Source of the DNA: Gnetum montanum
Taxonomy: Eukaryota > Streptophyta > Gnetopsida > Gnetales > Gnetaceae
Assembly (NCBI GenBank): GCA_015680685.1
Contig: MNCI01025027.1
Location: 32,565-96,564, forward strand
Length of the DNA: 64,000 nucleotides
Reading direction: 5' to 3'
Part shown: in pieces, positions 22,991-35,599 of the stretch
Layout: each line of letters starts with the position of its first letter
Position numbering within the stretch: the stretch's first letter is position 1
Made by a program: the position numbers and the translations under genes
The notes under the pieces: generated by a model
What the model was told of the DNA's origin: nothing
The model's input: the letters and a program-made list of their open reading frames with translations, nothing else
Databases searched by the model: none

Positions 22991-23692
22991 AGATTTCTAT
23001 TTGTAGATAGATCAAAGAAATTCCTAGATCAATTCTTTTCTTAGGAAGTGGCCTTGCCTTTATCCAATCTGTAAACATTTTTGTAAGCATGATAGTTTGC
23101 ATGTTTGGATTGGATGATGATGGAAGCTTGTTGGTAGTAGTAGAATCTATGGTAGGGGAAGTAGATCTCAATGAAGCTTTAATTCTACTAGCCTTTGTAG
23201 AACTTGTCCTAAAGAAAGGACATTTCTTCATTTGGCCCTTAGTGTTACTACTAGGATTCTTTATTTGAATGTTCATTACCCTCATAGCTTTTCTCTATTA
23301 TGGTTGTGATGGAAATTCACCTTGAATAGCATATGGTGGCATAGGTGGTAAAGGATTTGGATGTTGATTTGAAGCATCAGCTATTTGTGGATGCATGTAC
23401 AGGTCTGAGTTGGTACTTGGTAGTCTTGATTAGTGGTATTTTGATGGATAATATTGTGGAGTTTCAACATTTTCATTTACTAGCAAGATTGGACATTGGA
23501 TGTAGTATCAATAAGGATTAGGTTGTTAGTATGGTTGCTATTGATGTGATGGTGGCATAGCCCATAGTTGGAGTTTTTGCCATTGCTGATGGTACTGCTC
23601 CTACGATTACGATAAAGCTTCACTATTATAATACATTGGTTGAAGATTTTTTGGTAGTTATCTTAAGGATAAGGTAACCATTTGGTCATCTA

Positions 23693-23923
23693 TCATTCGA
23701 AAAATTTGGGATTAAGTGCATCTGCCCCTGTCTCTTGTAGATATGCCATGACTAGGAAACATCCCTTAGGATATTTGTACTGACACATAGTGCAACCTTT
23801 CTTATTTCTGAAGTTGGTGTCTAAGCACTTAGCCATTGAAACAACTTTGCCTTTCCATCCAAACTCTTTCTTTTTCCTCTTGTATATGCTTTTTCCAAAG
23901 GCTTGCTCAATTCTTTCCTCCAC
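23693..23923 (-). pseudogene. Gypsy family 1 Gag C-terminal region with degenerate cysteine cluster
   Basis: 76-codon minus ORF: a Lys-rich start (KSIYKRKKK), then GCTMCQYKYPKGCF, followed by NPKFF near the end. The order resembles the zinc-knuckle plus HPE-PKWF region of plant gypsy Gag, but the knuckle lacks a full CCHC set. It sits between the gag core and the protease as expected. Confidence 0.4.
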
Positions 23924-24189
23924 AATCTTTAATGCTGTTGTAAATTTTTCATCAACAGAATCTTACATTTTCTCTACTTTAGTTATGATGTCACTTACAG
24001 ATTTTTGGATTAGTAGAGTCTTTTTTTGAATAGCCTAATCCAAGGTTTGCTCCTCTATATATCAAAGACTCATGGATCTCTTTTTCAAACTGATGGATCT
24101 CTATTATACTCCATAGTGGATTTCCTCTTTCTTAGCTCTCACCTTCCTCCTTTGCCACTTGGCCAATTAGTCTTTGGATGTGATGGATG

Positions 24190-24640
24190 ACCATTACTAT
24201 TAACCTACCTTGGGCATAAACCCCAAAATTCTCTTTGGTTTTTCTCCATAGCCCATCTACAATATTTCTAAGTTGTTCCCTTGGTTAAAATTTGTGGCCT
24301 AGAAATCTATGCAATAGTTATGAGTATTTACTCATTGTTGCATCAAGGGTCTCATGGATCCCTTACTTTCATTCCTAGATTTCTTTTTCTTAAATTGGAC
24401 ACTGGTGAATGAGTTTGATATTTATCATTGAAGATTTTGAGCATGGTACTCTAGCTTCTAATTGATTTAGATTCTAATGACCTGTCCTAGCTCTTGGCCT
24501 TCTTCATAGGTGTTCTAATTTTTGCCAATCACTTTCAATATTTTAAAGGATGTAAGCATTGTGGAAAGCTTGAAGGTGATGTTGTGGATCAACATTATAG
24601 CCACCTTTAAATCTTGGCATGTTTTTCATATCTACCTATT
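24190..24640 (-). pseudogene. Gypsy family 1 Gag core remnant
   Basis: Minus translation around 24553-24620 reads MPRFKGGYNVDPQHHLQAFH, the typical start of the Retrotrans_gag capsid domain (L-P-x-F-x-G...DP...L..F). It continues toward LGFMPKVG near 24215 with several stops. Position, strand and the downstream protease support the call. No intact Gag remains. Confidence 0.5.
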
Positions 24641-25715
24641 TGATTCAACTATTCCTCATGTGCCTAGTTAGTATGTGGATAGATTCCTAAATGTTTATTG
24701 AGTTTTGAGTTACCATGAGGGGTTCATCATCATGGTTGTGTTCATATGCACTATTGTAGAGGTGATCCCTTTTGTGCTCATACCTTTCTTAATCCTCTCT
24801 TCAATCCCTTCATCTCCTTTAATCATATTCTACATCTTTTGTATTAGAGTATCTTGAATATCAATCATGATGGTCATCAGTTCTCATTTCATCCTTATCA
24901 TAGTCCACCAATGATCATGATGAGGCAGATGAGGTAGCAGGAAAATGAACTTAGCTTGTTTTCCTTTCATGATTCTTGTATGCTTCTTTGTAGAATTTGG
25001 CAAGAACCCCTGGCCTTGTATCGCACTTACATCATAAGTTAGTAGCCTCCCCCTTAGGTATCTCTACTAGAGTGGAATGAAGTTGGGCTTTGATAGGTTC
25101 CTCAAATCTAGTGATGGATGTTTTTTTAACGCTCCTCATGGTTTTGGTGAGGTTTCTTTGAAATAAATGCATCAACATCATGTTCTTCTAAGAAAACTAA
25201 AGTGTTGACCTACTTCCCTTTACTATGTACATGTTTGATCTCTATGAAAAGATCTCTCATCATCTGCACCTTTGTTGGTTCATAGGATCTTATCATGTGT
25301 TGAGTTACATGATACCCTTAATGGATCTAGTCCAAATGCATTCCCCTTAAGGAAATTTAGAGCATGTTAATTGTTGCAAATTTTGGAGGTAGGACTATGT
25401 TGCATGCCCCTCCATCTTGTTTGATTGTCTTGATGAAAGATGAAAGTGAAGTTTGGATGATAAGGATCAATGTGACCAAAAGTGATTCTTATTTTCATTG
25501 GTATCCTCAATTCTTCTTCATTAATGATTCTATTATTGCTTCTTCTTGTCTCCTTGGCAAGTGGTGATGTATCTTTGTTTGAGACCATGTTTGTAATTGA
25601 AGACATTGGTTAAGTATGCTTAACTTATTTGGGTTTATTAAAAATTAAGATTTTGAGTTTAGGTTTCTAATACAACAAACTTTGGAAAAATTAATTACTA
25701 AGCATACATTGACTT

Positions 25716-25736
25716 GTCCCTCAGCAATAGTGCCAA
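25716..25736 (-). other. Primer-binding site of gypsy family 1
   Basis: Immediately inside the right LTR, the minus strand reads TTGGCACTATTGCTGAGGGA. This fits the TTGGCGCCGTTGCCGGGGA-type PBS seen after the 5' LTR in Athila/Tat-like plant gypsy elements, with G-to-A and C-to-T changes expected of methylated decay. It fixes the element's orientation. Confidence 0.75.
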
Positions 25737-26637
25737 TGATGAGTGGTGGAGTAGTCCAACACCTAATCATACAAGATATGAGTGTTCACACATAGGCCAA
25801 TCAAATTTCATAGACAAGGTAATGTTATTATGCTAGTAATTTCTTTGAGTTTATGATCATTGTCTTCCCACGTGAGCTAGCAAAATCAATGTATATTGTT
25901 TAAATCATAGTGAAGTGTATGATAACTGATGTTGTATTGGCCATAGTAAACATAAGGTAAATGAAAGGAATTTCTAAGTCTAAGTAACCAACAAATAAAT
26001 CGAGTCTAGCCTAAGCAATGAACATCTACTCCTGACTCTTTGCACATGTCTTGGACTTATGTAATCATTACTAGTATTACCAAGCACCTCGCTACTAGGA
26101 AAACCAAGTGATAATATCACTTGGTTACCAAATAATCACACTTTATGCTTGTAATTAGTTGTATCCATTCTGCTTAATAACTGTAAAAGTAAAGTTCATG
26201 GAAAATTAAATAGTAACTAAGAAGATAGTTATTAGTAGACTAAGTTAAAATTGTAAACATTATTATAAGTAAACAATAAAAACTAAGTGGATACTGAAGT
26301 GGTAAGAAGTAATCTCAATCATTATTATCATTCACACTTGTGTCCAAGTACAAGATGTTCAAAAAAAGATTTTGTACAAGTACTTCACACCACACTACGT
26401 GCATACATTGCTAAGTGCTATGTACTAAAATCATGAAAACAAACTGATAGAGTTTTGCTAAGTTGGAATGAAATTGTTGTTTGGACCATGCGTCTAAGTG
26501 TCATATTTAAAGGCCTACATGTGTCTGCAATATCATATATTTGACATCATAGCTTGTGCCCTTATATCAGGCATTTGATATCATGGCTCCGATATCAAAT
26601 GCCTGATATTATAGCTGATCAAAAATATGATTTATTA
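25737..26637 (-). repeat. 5' LTR of gypsy family 1 (element on minus)
   Basis: 901 nt, same length as the left LTR. GATATC/TGATAT-type words cluster at plus 26525-26625, the start of the LTR on minus. TSD ATGAT follows at 26638-26642. Confidence 0.9.
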
Positions 26638-27010
26638 ATGATGATGCTAATTTATTTAATTTCAAACATAGCTGAGTTGATGGTGGATGGTGTCTAAAAC
26701 AATTAAAAGGTGTAACCTGGCAAGCTTGCTTCGTAACAAATGAAAGTGAGCATTCGAATAAAGTTATAAAGGAAAAATATTTATAGAGTGATGTGTCATT
26801 TAGATTATGTTCAAGAATCATTAATGCATCCATTTTGCAAAGGCATGGAAATCATAAAATAATGGTATATTTAATGGATAAAAGTTTTAATGAAGCCACT
26901 TACACAACAATGTCCAATTATCAACATTATTATCCTAGTAATCATGAATTTATATATGCTAGATAGCATTATAGAACTTTAACACCAAGAATCAAATAAT
27001 TTATGTATAA
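26638..27010. repeat. Old AT-rich dispersed repeat, copy 2, right half
   Basis: Continues the match to 10860-11235 after the gypsy insertion (GTTGATGGTGGATGG, CATAAAATAATGGTA, TATCCTAGTAATCATG). Confidence 0.65.
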
Positions 27011-28860
27011 GATTGTATCTAATGAGTTATCGACTCTTAAGTTGTTATAAGCTGAAGGCATTATTTGCAATGATAAATATTATATATATTGAAGTTTGGA
27101 GGATACTAATTATTTTTTTAATATCATGTCCTCTTACAAGCATCATAGAGAGGTATATATATTCAAAAGAAGAAGGCTTTTTAATGTATCTTTTATGATT
27201 TAGCAAAACAATGGAATATTATTGGAGTAAATCAATTGAAGGAATTAATGTGCAAAGCTATTTTACCTTGCATTAGAATAACACATTGAAACCTGCAAAA
27301 TAAGTTTACATGTCAACATAAACATAGCTTAGCTCTATTTCTATGTAGTTTAAATCATTACATTTATGAAAATATTTGGGAATTACAACGATGAGTTTTT
27401 AGTAGCTGCAAAGTTAATTAACGTTTTTGGTTATTAAAATATTACTTAGTTGTTCATTTTGGTATCATGCTTTTATTCAATGTAATCTGAATTATGAATT
27501 TAAAATTATAACTAGGATTTCCTTGCTTTCAAGAAAGAATTAAGTTGGTTGAAAAGTGTGATAATGACAATGACATCATTATCTTTTCAAACATTATTAG
27601 CCCAATTGTGAAAAGTGTGATCAAACTTTAGCTCTTAATAAAGCTAAAAACAAAAGAGAACTCACGTAAACTAGAGATTATTAAAACCAAAATTTTTTAA
27701 ACAATATTTATCCTTAAGATATATAGTCAAATTAGAACTTTATAACTATGCATTGCTTCCTAGAATTGATCCTATAAGTTGGAGTTTCCAAATTAAGAGT
27801 CTTACCAGTAGGTTAACACCTCATTGTGGATTAAGATGATTATATTATGATGATTAGCTATAGAAATATAAGAACCTACATTAAATCAACTTTAATATTC
27901 TTAAATTTTAACATTCTAGATATAATAACAACACTTTAAAACTTTAAAGTAGTAATTAAAAGTATAAGTTGTCTATGTAATTGGTATTTTATTTCTTTGA
28001 AAATTTAAGATGATTGTTGCAAGAGTGAAAATCTCCTAGAGTAGATGAGATGTATACATTATCTAATAGAGGCCCTCCTGGCTGAGACTACAAGAGGTCT
28101 ATCAATGTTTTTTTATAGTGAGCGAGTCATAAACATCAAAGATAATAGGAATATAAATTACAAAGGTTACTTGTTAATGTTATTGTATTTAATAAATAAA
28201 GATATTTAAGTACATATGATACAAGTGAAGGAACTCATGTTGCTATGGTATGGAAATAATATTTTTATAATTTTTATGTATTTTATAAATATAAAGAATA
28301 CAAAAATAATTAAAATTTCTTGCAATCCCTTGTAGGATAGGTGCAACCTAGAAATCTAACACACATAGATTGTGTTGCAATCCCTTATGAGACATGTGTG
28401 ACACTAACATACAAAAGTGATAAAATGTCCTTAATCACGCTCTCAATGTCCAATATCATTGGCCAAGGTAGAATCATTACAAGCTCTAGAAATTAAGCTA
28501 ATCTATTTAATGGAATTAATTTAATTATAATTTCCAAATTTAACAAATCAATTCATTAATGAGATATCATTATTATTGTTCAATAATATAAAATTGAAAA
28601 ATTTATGGAAATGAAATTGATTTTTATTCATTGTGTAAATAGTTGACTTTATGTTGACTAAATAGTTTCAAGTTGTAAAAGCATGGCCAGACTCTGATCG
28701 AGTTTCATTACACAATGAGGCTATTACTTAGAAATACAAAGGAAAATAAATAAAACTCTTACCCAAGGGAGGATGAGAAGCTCTTACTAGAAAAATGTAA
28801 AGGAAAAATGATTAAAATAAATCTTCATTTTGAACTTTATTCCTTGGGTATTTATACTCT
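27011..28860. other. AT-rich stretch, nothing recognised
   Basis: Very AT-rich with only short ORFs. No transposon protein, RNA gene or clear tandem repeat could be supported. Confidence 0.5.
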
Positions 28861-28869
28861 ATCAAGTTT

Positions 28870-29040
28870 GTAACTAAAGTGGTGTGGTAGTGGACCATGT
28901 GTGGGAATGCACTAATTATGGAAGCACACTAAGTAAGGTAACATGAAAAGTGTTGTGTTATACTAGGTACATCAGTACACCATGTGTGATATCGTACTAG
29001 GTGTAGTAATGCACCAAGTGAGGCAACACTAAAAGTATAT
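28870..29040. repeat. Cluster of short imperfect repeats, possible U3-type sequence
   Basis: Contains repeated variants of ACTAGGTRYA(G/T)YARTGCACCA and CACCATGTGTG / ACCATGTGTGG. It resembles the word arrays in the LTR promoter regions elsewhere in the window. No LTR boundary was found. Confidence 0.3.
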
Positions 29041-29899
29041 ATCACCATAGTTTTGAAAGAAGCCCAAACTATAAATTGAAGTGCAAAAAAATAATTTTAT
29101 GCATCAAAAGTTACATAGAGATACAAAATTTTCACTCAATGTCTTATCATAGTCATTGTAAAAAAATCAATGTTTAGTAAAAGAAACTATAGTTGAAATG
29201 CTTACATGGTGATAGATAAAGTTAGTTCTAAAAGATGCTATTCAACTTATGAATGATATGACATATTATTGGGACATGCTAACATAGATCTCTTGGTATT
29301 TTGAGGTCAAATATTCAAGCAAATTGATACCTATACATAAAAGCACAAATGCATAAGCTTCAACACATTGGCATATACACTACAAACCTTACATGAACAT
29401 ATCTACGTATATGAAATTTTCATATATGACTATATATAAATGCTATGCAATGGTTAAATTGATTAATTTTTATCAATTGTACCCAAACTCTATTAGTTTA
29501 TTTTTGTGAATTTTAGGAATCACCAACTATCCTCCCCCATTATCCCTCCCCTTTCCCCCCTTAAAATGTGTGTTTGGTATCTGTTGTCAAAGTATTTATT
29601 TGAGTGGTTATGCCTAGATGTACCTATGATTTTGTTATAAGATAGAAATTGATTACAAATGCATTGTAGAATTATGACTTAGCTTATATTTTTTGCATTT
29701 TACATTTTACGTGATTTACATTTATGTATTTCATAATTGATTGAAAAGAAAAACCATTAAAAGAACCTTTTTGCTTCTAGATACTTTTGTATCTCAACTT
29801 TCTCAAATTAGATAAAGAATTAGTATAGGAATTCTCATAGTATAACATCTTATAAGAATAGGACATGAATATTTAATTCTTGCAATTCTACAAGGATTC

Positions 29900-30190
29900 A
29901 TCGATATTAGTATTTGTGTCAATTCAAAGTCCAAGGTAGAGATAGTAGATGTTGTCTTTCATTAGCTAGGAATGTTGCAAGCACATTGTATGTTATGACA
30001 TTTATACTTGTTCTCAAATTCTCTCTTGCCTCATTCTCCCTTATGGATATCATATGCCTTATCATAAAAAAGGTTATGATTCTCCATGATAGTCAATGTT
30101 TGCCAAATGATCTAGTTATTAGTTGGATTTGTATAAATATTTCTTGTATCTTTAGTTCACCAACTGATTCTCTAACTACTTGATATGTTA
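29900..30190 (-). pseudogene. Possible Ty1/copia-type Gag remnant
   Basis: Minus translation shows pieces resembling the UBN2/copia Gag pattern (a SFGKHxLSW block, then a MENHNLFYDKAYDIHKGE block where LTHNENIKTFDDxARHLELE-like text is expected). Frames are broken, and the overlapping plus-strand ORF 29914-30183 is likely its shadow. Low confidence. Confidence 0.25.
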
Positions 30191-31540
30191 AGTCAGTAAT
30201 GTTTAGCTATCTTTTATTGACTCTTAATAACCTTTCTACCTCTCTTAGGACATTGAATTTGGAAATGTAATTAATGATCAACTAGGGTTTAATGGCCTAC
30301 ATCTACCTCTACATGTAACTTAATTACCTAATCCTAAGGCCTAAGAGAGCAAGAAAAAAAAGTCAACTTTGTTAGTCCTAAGCATTAGATTATTAATCAT
30401 GGTTAGTTGACCTAGGTTATGATCTACTAAGGTATGATTTAAAATATGACCTAATTATCAACTTATTGAATGACTAATCTAACCTTCCATTAGATTCATA
30501 AGGCAAAAAATTGTTAGAAACAACTACTTATATGTTAGAAGTGACATCAAATACTCAAGTTATGCTAAATTATGCTTCCAAGGTTCTTAAGGCATAGTTT
30601 AATAACAAGGATTAAAAAATAATTTTTAAAGTTTCATAGGATGGATCTAACTTCTCCATTGCATCTAGAAGGTCAAAATCTAGTAGAAATAACTATTTGT
30701 TTACTAAAAAATGCTTCCAAAATCAAAAGTTATGGGCTTTTGAAGTTCAAAAATTTAGAAATGAATTTTGAGACTTCCTAAGAGCTTCTTGAAAGGTCAC
30801 CCATCCCAATATTACTCCAAACCTAGCATGTTTAACTTTCTAGTTTTTATTTTAATCACTACCAAATCACTAATTTAACTAGAATGGTCAAATTTGACAA
30901 GAATATAGTATTTAAATTTCAAATTAATATTAATTTCTGAAATTAGAATTTTTCTTGTCCTAAAACATGTGGATCACCAGTGTTTGTGAGTATTAGAATA
31001 TAAATGAACCACTAGTCTTGATGGTTTCCATAGAGGTATGGACCACTGGACCTATCAGTGTTCATGTACATTGCAAGTCTATACCTTCACAAAAGGTAGA
31101 AAAAACACCAAAAATTTTGGCAACAAGGATTTTGGATAGGCATGGGTAATAATAAAGTGGTAGCAAAAGTATGGGAAATAGTGGCTAGCACAGCATGTAG
31201 AGTGGTAGCTAGCAGTGAAATGTGGAGGGCAATCATGGTGGTGATTGATGAATGCATAGTGATGGCCAATGGTATAGGCACACACACAAGTACATCATGT
31301 GGGAGCATAGGACACAAGGAACATTAGGTGATGGTGGCAATGGTTAGTACTAATGGGTAAGATGTAGTGTAGCACCGATGGTAGCTAGTAGTGGCAAAAG
31401 GACATTATTAAGGGCTAGCACAACCTAAGAAAAGGCCTATGCAGGGTAATGCAACCTTTTGTAGTCATTATTGGTGCTCTGTGAGGCTACACAACTTAGC
31501 GTAAGTTACATTCTTGTGAATTTTTTAAAAAGTAAATATA
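30191..31540. other. Spacer without supported feature
   Basis: AT-rich, with a G-richer low-complexity part at 31140-31400 (many GTGGTAGC/ATGGTGG words) that produces ORFs in several frames on both strands. No domain is recognised. Confidence 0.4.
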
Positions 31541-31562
31541 TTATGCTATATATATATATATA
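31540..31562. repeat. (TA)n microsatellite
   Basis: Short TATATATATA run directly next to the LINE fragment that begins about 31570. Confidence 0.8.
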
Positions 31563-31564
31563 AT

Positions 31565-31865
31565 AAATCTAAATAGATATTTGGATTTATGCAAGGGAGA
31601 TCTACTATAAAAGCTATTTTTTAATATGATAATTGATAGAGAAATTAAAAAAAAAACATAGATAAAATTTACATATGATCCTTATTTACTTGAAAAAATC
31701 TAATGATATAGTACCTAAAGATATTATTTGGTAGGCCTTACAAAGGAAAAACATCCCTAATGAATATATTTAAGTAATTCAAGATATGTATGAAGGAGCT
31801 ACCACTAAAATTAGAAATAGAAGCCACTTTAAGAATATATATAGGCTCCTTGTTTGATCTTCTTT
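31565..31865 (+). mobile_element. Second decayed LINE reverse-transcriptase fragment
   Basis: Plus translation (with stops) contains IFGFMQGRSTI (about 31577) and the region after it. It matches the 8965-9170 part of the first LINE, including ATTGATAGAGA, ACATATGATC and AAGATATGTATGAAGGAGC; the last encodes the conserved IKDMYxGA block. It includes about 50 nt (31705-31755) missing from the first copy. Only about 100 codons of the RT are represented. Confidence 0.65.
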
Positions 31866-33470
31866 GCACTTGTTCAAATCATCTAAGTCTTAATAAACTT
31901 AATTTTGTTACAATATGATGGAAGACTTCCAAAGATGGTAGCAAGGATGATTAAACTCACTTCATCAAGTATAATTGAAAGGTTAGTAGGATAAGACATT
32001 ATGTTATTATTAGAGTTTGAGTTTCCCTATCAACCCCTTAGTAAGGTTTCTTACTTTCTAAGTAGAGGGGATCTATGGTTAACTAGTTTTTCTTATGTTC
32101 AAATAATAGAATATAACTGGTTTCTATGACCTTTTTAATACTTTCCTATATGGGTTAGAAATAATAAGACTTACTAACTAGGAAACATATTTAAAAGGTT
32201 TGGTTGAGGATTACTAATCTTGGGAGGAAATTGATTGGTGATTTAGACCTAGATTAGGGTATTACATTATTACCATGTTATGGAATTTGATGTTTAGAGA
32301 AGGTAAGATCTTATAATAATGTAATGTTCTAAAAGGCTTCAGCTATGTTTACTAGCCTTCTGGGAGGAACATAAGGGTTATCATAGATAACTAAGAGGAA
32401 AATCTTACATTACGAAGAGATGGATAAGGATTTCCTAGACTAATGTTGTTCTTATCTTACTAGAGTCTCATGTAGTTGATGTACCTTATTAGTATATAGT
32501 ATGATCTCATTAATGTTTGGTCACTAATATCCATGAAAGTTGAGAGGAAGGTATCTTCTTGTTTAGCATGATTCATTTTGAACATGATGCATACTTGATG
32601 CTGGTTCACAGTCCAATTTAGACTGTGGCTTATAGTTCATCATTGGATTATAGTTGATCCTTGATTTTTATTGTCCCTTAGTTGTGGTTTACTATGTTAC
32701 CAATGTACCTTTCCATTCTTGGATGTCATGGAAAAATGTTAGATATTCATAACGTTTAATATTTTTTATTAGAAATACAATTGGAAAAATGTATAAGAAA
32801 TAAAAAGGAAACTTTATTAATGTGGAAATAATGTATTTGGGTTATGTTCTAAGGGTTTCTTAAGAGTCATATTTCTTTGGTATCTATCCCTTAAAGATAA
32901 TTTAGCACTACCACTGTGGTTATACCTATAACTAACTAGAAGGAATGGTTAGTCATCTTTTTATCTCACTTCATCTGACACTCTTTACTCATCTTTACCA
33001 ATTTCACAACTAAATGCTAGAAAGACCACTAACTCTTGGGTATCAATACCTCAAGTTAAACCTGCGAAGATTAGCTCAAGAAACATGCTATTTACTATAA
33101 TATTTTCATTCAAATATTATTACAATAATTACATCATTTATTATAAAGTGGCCTCATCATGATTATAGAATAACTTCATTTGGAAATAGGGACATAGCAA
33201 CTTGTAAATTAAAAATTAATAATAGGTTGGTCATATGCTGTAATTGTACTTGACCATGAATTTTGACAACTATTAGTATGGTTAGAAAGATAGTAACCTA
33301 CAATTTCATGATTCTATAATAGGCTTTTCACCTATTCCTTTCATAAAATTCAATCGAGTCTTACATGCACTTCTAAATTTGGATGATTGAATGCTAGAAT
33401 TCAACTTACTACTAATTATTTGGCATTGTTTGCAAGGAAGGCATTAAGTTTCTATTATTAATAATCATAC
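31866..33470. other. AT-rich stretch, nothing firm
   Basis: Only short ORFs. A small hairpin CACAGTC-N7-GACTGTG occurs at about 32608-32628. No gene is supported. Confidence 0.4.
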
Positions 33471-33473
33471 ATG

Positions 33474-34046
33474 ATCATTAATAAACCATTTTATAGGGAA
33501 CCATGATATCATAGATGTGATATTGTAGCTCAATATATGATGTTGTAGATATGTTATAGTAGGCATGACTATGATTATAAATATAAGCCCAATGTTATAT
33601 CAAAGAACAAAGATTTGCCAACACTTAGTGAAATTCTTGTAGTTTATTTTCTTGAAGTTAGAGTTAGTTGTGAAAGCATGTAGTATGATGATAAATAGTT
33701 GTACAANGCCCATGATGTATATAGAAAACTAGGAATGGATACTTATCACTAAGAGGCTAGAGTAACTTTGTATTTCCATTGTGCTTAGAAATAGAATTTA
33801 TAATCACTTTTACTATATTTAACCTTAGCACATGTAGGAGCTAACAACATCATTTTATCATATATCTTACTAAGAGTTAAACCATACGTTTTTCATCTTA
33901 CTAACTCTAAGTGAGAAAAAAATTATTACAAACTTCTTATCAACTTACTAGTATACTTAGATTGTCCACCTATGGATTACAATCTGGTTACATGTGAACA
34001 CTTGTGACTTGTATGGTTGAGTGTTGGAATTCTCTACTATTCATCA
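33474..34046 (+). mobile_element. Probable solo LTR of the GATATC-type gypsy family, plus orientation
   Basis: Starts around TGATCATTAATAAACC and contains CATGATATCATAGATGTGATATTGTAGC, matching the family 1 LTR U3. A TATAAATATAAGCCC box (about 33577), an ACACTTAGTGAAATTCTTGTAG block and a terminal CTACTATTCATCA parallel the family 1 LTR end CCACTACTCATCA. No target duplication was confirmed, and the left boundary is approximate. The single N at 33707 lies inside. Confidence 0.5.
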
Positions 34047-35590
34047 ATCATTGTAGTTGCAATTAATAATACGTCATTTTACTATTACCATCTTGTTAAA
34101 AGCATACAATATCAGTCATTGACATGACTTTTTCTTATAAATCAAATAGTTTTAAATCAACCAGAAATAGAGAAATAATCTGTATTGATTAGTAGTAGGC
34201 TTGAATTACCTTTATTCAAAATTATCTATTTTATCCCTAATTTTTTCTCTTGCTTCATTAAGATGAATAACTTAGATGAAGAGGTCATATGGGAAATATT
34301 ATCTAGCATTCTAATAAATCAACACATCAACTACTATAGTTAGCAGTGATGAATGCTAGATTGGTTAATGTAGTAAAATGAATACAATGTTATTAGAAAA
34401 GTAGCATAAGTTTATTAGTCTAATCCAAATCCATAAAGGACAAAAACAAAGTTTATCAAACAACATTAGCATCATATGTAAAAGCATCATGATGGAAAAC
34501 TTCATCTCTTATCAAAGGTTAAATATGAATAGATGAAAAATGAGGTCTTCAAGGCTAGAATTTGTCAAAGAAAATTAATAATGAGTATATGTATGTAATG
34601 GCTTGACCAATATCACTAATCTAAGAAATGAACATTGGTTATAATTATTTTTTAACATGAAAATTAGTTCTAAGTGAATCAGTTCTAGGGTTTTATTAAT
34701 TTGAAAAAGAAAAATATATATCTTAAATATAGCTAAATTAATTATCAAAATTTTTGAAATGAAACAGTCACTTAGAGTGAGCCACTTAAAAGACCTTAGT
34801 TCAAGCCTAAGTGTAACCAATTGAAAGAAGTTAGGCTTTTGCTCATCTAGTACTGCTACCAAGATCTTGCCTTTGTATGATTGAGCATCTTGGTAATGAT
34901 ATTTTTTCAGTCATTAGATGATTTTAAAGAAGAAGAAAATGGTAGTAAAGAACCAAAGAAAATTAGAAGAATGAGTCAACAATCATGTAGCATTAGAAGT
35001 AGAATCTTAACTTGTTAGATTAGATTAAAAAATAGAATTAGTTGTGTAAAGAGGTGATGATGTATCACCATTGACTACTAGAACTACTTCTAAAAATCAG
35101 ATAAGCAGTACACATTCTATGTAGGCATCAAACAAAGAGTTAGACAAAAATACTTGACATGACCAATATATCAATATTTGCATGAGGCTATAATGTTTAT
35201 CCACAAAACCATTTAGAAGCTGTCCACGAAGCTTGTGCACTTGAAAATATAGAAAATAAGTGGCAAAAATCATTTGATGCATAGGAAAAATTGAAAGTAT
35301 AGAGGGATATTGTATTGTTACATCCTAGTTTAATTATATTAATAAAGGAAGGGGAACATAATGAGGAAAAGCACTGGGATTTTTAGAATGCATCTTTTTC
35401 ATCTTTTACCTTCATGCATGATCCATATTATGATTTTGTAATGGGTGTTTACTTATATATCCAAATTTATAGTATCAGTTATAATAATTTTATGCATATA
35501 ATTAACCAAAATTAGTGTTGTCAAATTTCACATAGATTTGGTCCATTAATTAGCTAAGTAAAAATATATGTAAATATTTAATGATCCATG
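34047..35590. other. AT-rich stretch, nothing recognised
   Basis: Includes short minus ORFs at 34575-34862 and 35097-35282 without domain, codon or context support. Confidence 0.5.
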
Positions 35591-35599
35591 TGTAGAAAG

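Larger units (their letters stand above)
15209..26637 (-). mobile_element. Complete, decayed Ty3/gypsy LTR retrotransposon (family 1), 11.4 kb, minus strand
   Basis: Two direct LTRs of 901 nt each (15209-16109, 25737-26637) start TGATGAG and end TTTATCA/TTTATTA on plus. They are flanked by the 5-bp duplication ATGAT (15204-15208 and 26638-26642). On the minus strand the right LTR is followed directly by a PBS, and a G-rich PPT sits just before the left LTR, so transcription runs right to left. Minus-strand remnants are gag (about 24.2-24.6 kb), a cysteine-containing gag tail (23.7-23.9 kb), retropepsin (about 22.69-22.99 kb) and a coiled-coil accessory gene (about 16.3-20.0 kb). No RT, RNase H or integrase motif was found, so the element appears non-autonomous. 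Many stops and clear LTR divergence show it is old. Confidence 0.9.

Noticed and set aside
15209-26637. Reading the element as plus-strand because both LTR ends look TG...CA on plus
   Set aside because: TG/CA ends are symmetrical; PBS at 25716-25736, PPT at 16110-16122 and gag/protease frames all place it on minus.
31079-31327. Overlapping ORFs on both strands
   Set aside because: Low-complexity GTGG/TAGC-rich text opens several frames at once; no domain or start context.
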